Assembly (NCBI GenBank): GCA_947176445.1
Contig: CAMWQK010000035.1
Coordinates: 1-7,426, forward strand
Source: an uncultured Clostridia bacterium
GTDB taxonomy: Bacteria > Bacillota > Clostridia > Christensenellales > Borkfalkiaceae
DNA length: 7,426 bases
Direction: 5' to 3'
Both the position numbers and the translations under genes were made by a program. Position 1 is the first letter of the stretch. Each line of letters begins with the position of its first letter. This document shows positions 5,975 through 7,426 of this stretch, piece by piece. The notes beneath the pieces are model-generated. The model was not told the origin of the DNA, ran no database searches, and saw only the letters and a program-made list of their open reading frames with translations.

Positions 5975-6691
5975 TTATAAATTAAACTGGATCGTCTTGT
6001 CGCAGAAGTAGCCGTCTACGTCGGCAATGTTGCAGACGTGGAAGAGATACGTCTTGCTGACTTTGGAACTGTCGAAGAGGAAATATTTCCGCTTCGCGCG
6101 TTTCAACATGATCTGGCGCAGCTTCGTCTCGTGCTCCGAATAGTCGCTGATGTTGCCGTCCAGCGTGATCCCCTGCGAGGAGAAAAACATGGTGTCTACA
6201 TTCATGCCGGAGACCATCGCCTCCGCGTTCGCGCCCGCAAATGCAAGGGAGTTGCCGAGGAGCTTTCCGCCCGTGCCGTAGGCGGTGATCTGCCGCTCGG
6301 CGAGGATGGTGAGCGCCTTGATGCCGTTTGTGATGACGGTGACGTGCTGTTCGGGCGTTAAATGCTCGGCAATGTGCGCGGCGGTGGAGGATGCGTCGAG
6401 GAAGACGGTCGATCCCTCCGCGATCATCTTGATAGCTTCCTTTGCGATCAGATCCTTGCTCTTGTGGTTGGACGCCTCGCGCACAATGAGAGGTACGTCG
6501 CGGTTGGAGTGCGTGATGACGGACACTCCGCCGTAGCATTTATTCACCACGCCCTGCTGTTCGAGCAGTTTCAGATCGCGCCGAATGGTGATGGGCGTCA
6601 CGTACATCGCGCTCGCAAGCTCGTTCACGGTGCAGTATTTTTTCTCGGACAGAATGTCCATAATTTCATCAAGACGCTCGTTTTTAATCAT
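5975..6691 (-). CDS. DeoR/GlpR-family transcriptional regulator
   Basis: The 238-residue protein has the DeoR architecture. A winged helix-turn-helix occupies residues 1-57, with the recognition helix around VTPITIRRDL (31-40) and the wing near NKCYGGV (50-56). A sugar-phosphate-sensing domain (about 73-235) follows, with DASSTAAHIA (99-108), TNGIKAL (121-127), TGGKLLGNS (140-148), SSQGITLDGN (171-180) and DSSKVSK (207-213). These are the isomerase-like motifs by which family members bind phosphorylated sugars or glycerol-3-phosphate. The ATG at 6691 has AGGA about 9 bases upstream, lying between two TGTTCGTT boxes. The gene diverges from a glycerophosphodiester phosphodiesterase, the likely target. 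DeoR proteins are mostly repressors that also control themselves. The specific ligand is inferred, not shown. A bidirectional terminator directly follows the gene. Confidence 0.93.
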   Translation of the reverse strand: MIKNERLDEIMDILSEKKYCTVNELASAMYVTPITIRRDLKLLEQQGVVNKCYGGVSVITHSNRDVPLIVREASNHKSKDLIAKEAIKMIAEGSTVFLDASSTAAHIAEHLTPEQHVTVITNGIKALTILAERQITAYGTGGKLLGNSLAFAGANAEAMVSGMNVDTMFFSSQGITLDGNISDYSEHETKLRQIMLKRAKRKYFLFDSSKVSKTYLFHVCNIADVDGYFCDKTIQFNL

Positions 6692-6693
6692 TG

Positions 6694-6711
6694 TGTTCGT
6701 TCCTGTTCGTT
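6694..6711. promoter_or_regulatory. Tandem TGTTCGTT boxes over the regulator's ribosome binding site (putative operator)
   Basis: TGTTCGTT occurs at 6694-6701 and again at 6704-6711, exactly 10 bases apart (one helical turn). Read on the minus strand, the two copies flank the AGGA used to translate the regulator. DeoR-family proteins commonly bind short direct or inverted repeats, and TGTTCG resembles the known GlpR half-site. A near copy, TGTTCTTT, is at 6726-6733. Confidence 0.55.
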
Positions 6712-6766
6712 ATTTGGTAATGTTTTGTTCTTTTGTCTTTATCGATTTCAAAAATTTGGGATACTG

Positions 6767-6795
6767 TTGACTGTTTCTGTTCGTTGTATTATAAT
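6767..6795 (+). promoter_or_regulatory. Promoter of the glycerophosphodiesterase gene
   Basis: TTGACT (6767-6772), a 17-base spacer and perfect TATAAT (6790-6795) make a near-consensus promoter. The start site is expected near 6802, giving a leader of about 53 bases that carries a strong ribosome binding site. The -10 overlaps the -10 of the opposite promoter by two bases. Confidence 0.75.
6778..6785. promoter_or_regulatory. Promoter-proximal TGTTCGTT box (putative operator)
   Basis: This is the third exact copy of TGTTCGTT. It lies in the spacer between the -35 and -10 of the plus-strand promoter and just downstream of the expected start site of the minus-strand promoter. A protein bound here should block both. 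It is 74 and 84 bases from the two copies near the regulator's start codon, close to whole numbers of helical turns. Confidence 0.55.
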
Positions 6796-6822
6796 TTTAT
6801 CCGATTGAAAAAACTTTGTCAA
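6794..6822 (-). promoter_or_regulatory. Promoter of the DeoR-family regulator
   Basis: On the minus strand, perfect TTGACA (6822-6817) is followed by a 17-base spacer and TAAAAT (6799-6794), with TATAAT directly after it (6793-6788). Transcription should start near 6787, leaving a leader of about 95 bases before the ATG at 6691. All the TGTTCGTT boxes fall within or at the start of that leader. Confidence 0.75.
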
Positions 6823-6841
6823 TCCCCTGCGGGAAATTTTC

Positions 6842-6847
6842 GGGAGG
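6842..6847 (+). promoter_or_regulatory. Strong ribosome binding site that fixes a TTG start
   Basis: GGGAGG at 6842-6847 lies 7 bases before the TTG at 6855. No ATG or GTG is in frame at a suitable distance, and translation from this TTG gives the normal short N-terminus of the family, so the site decides the start. Confidence 0.8.
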
Positions 6848-6854
6848 AATTTTT

Positions 6855-7426
6855 TTGAAAAAGTATTACCGTCATAAAACGCTCGTTGCCGCGCACAGGG
6901 GCAACTCAAAATACTTTCCCGAGAATACGCTCAGCTCGTTCAAATCGGCGCTCACACTCGATGTAGATATGGTGGAGACGGACATCCACATGACGAAGGA
7001 TGGGGAGCTTGTGCTCATGCACGATCATACCGTAGACAGGACGACGGACGGCACGGGCGAAGTGCGTTCTCTCACTCTTGCCGAAATCAAGAAGCTGGAC
7101 GCGGGCAGCTGGAAGGGGGAGCAGTTCAGGGGCGAGCGCGTTCCCACCTTTGAAGAGTTTCTCGAACTCTTCAAGACTAAAAAAGAAATGCTCTTCAACA
7201 TCGAATTGAAGGACTATCCCATGGAATACGGGGAATTTGCCTTCCGTTCCTGCGATAAGATCATCGCGATGATCGAAAAGTACGGCATCGGCGAGCGGTG
7301 CGTTCTCAACAGTTTCAGCGGCGAACTCCTCGAATATATCGATGAAAAGTATTGTCATAAGTACTGTCTGCACGGCTATTACCCGACGAAGATCATGGGC
7401 AAACAGCAGCGCGATCCGTACAGTTA
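6855..7426 (+). CDS. Glycerophosphodiester phosphodiesterase (cytoplasmic, UgpQ/GlpQ family), cut by the right edge
   Basis: 190 codons are visible from a TTG start; the C-terminal part, perhaps 50-60 residues, lies beyond the window. The enzyme hydrolyses glycerophosphodiesters such as glycerophosphocholine or deacylated phospholipids to glycerol-3-phosphate and an alcohol. The GDPD signature is complete in the visible part. HRG (14-16) and PENT (22-25) come first, then the metal-binding pair in VETD (E41, D43), KDGELVLMHD with the catalytic H56, DRTTDGTG (61-68), and IELK with E117 and K119. No signal peptide or membrane segment precedes HRG, so it should act in the cytoplasm. It has its own strong promoter and diverges from a DeoR-family regulator with putative operators between them, which suggests induction by a pathway intermediate. 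Confidence 0.95.
   Translation, partial: MKKYYRHKTLVAAHRGNSKYFPENTLSSFKSALTLDVDMVETDIHMTKDGELVLMHDHTVDRTTDGTGEVRSLTLAEIKKLDAGSWKGEQFRGERVPTFEEFLELFKTKKEMLFNIELKDYPMEYGEFAFRSCDKIIAMIEKYGIGERCVLNSFSGELLEYIDEKYCHKYCLHGYYPTKIMGKQQRDPYS

Noticed and set aside
6736..6751. Possible catabolite-repression (cre) site, minus-strand TTGAAATCGATAAAGA
   Set aside because: The core TGnAAnCG fits, but the conserved C near the far end and the base after it do not match, and half the expected symmetry is missing. In an AT-rich leader this can be chance.
6823..6834. Small hairpin TCCC-CTGC-GGGA in the diesterase leader, considered as a terminator or switch
   Set aside because: It has only 4 base pairs, no T-run after it, and no larger alternative structure that I could see.
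6906..7373. 155-codon minus-strand ORF opposite the glycerophosphodiesterase
   Set aside because: It is a shadow of a clear GDPD gene, with no promoter or ribosome binding site seen and no family resemblance.

Overview
The window looks like chromosomal DNA of a Gram-positive anaerobe in the Bacillota, probably a Clostridia-type gut lineage. This is inferred from the gene families, strong Shine-Dalgarno sites, consensus sigma-A-type promoters, a TTG start and a moderately GC-rich base composition. Species cannot be read from it. There are no tRNA or rRNA genes, CRISPR arrays, transposases or phage genes, and the gene content is ordinary housekeeping and regulatory material.

Left block, minus strand: a two-gene operon, cca (CCA-adding tRNA nucleotidyltransferase with HD domain) then rmuC. 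The Shine-Dalgarno of rmuC overlaps the cca stop codon. Downstream, with its own promoter, is a membrane-anchored protein of unknown function. It carries at least three tandem repeats of about 62 residues and runs off the left edge.

Middle block, plus strand: an operon of a YegS/DagK-type lipid kinase and a PAS-PP2C (SpoIIE/RsbU-type) phosphatase with a four-cysteine cluster. The two genes are one base apart. This operon diverges from cca, and the two promoters appear to share one palindromic -35 hexamer, TTGCAA.

Right block: 292 bases without a gene follow the phosphatase. They are full of inverted repeats: one element of about 112 bases with long complementary ends, several smaller hairpins, and a bidirectional terminator. 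Next comes a DeoR/GlpR-family regulator (minus), divergent from a glycerophosphodiester phosphodiesterase (plus, TTG start, cut by the right edge). Their 163-base intergenic region holds two near-consensus promoters with overlapping -10 elements and repeated TGTTCGTT boxes that look like operators of the regulator.

The clearest functional story is the last one: a GlpR-like repressor controlling itself and a glycerophosphodiesterase, whose product, glycerol-3-phosphate, would be a natural inducer. I saw no convincing wholly new system. The best second-look items are this regulatory region, the repeat membrane protein, the Cys-cluster PAS phosphatase and the inverted-repeat element.
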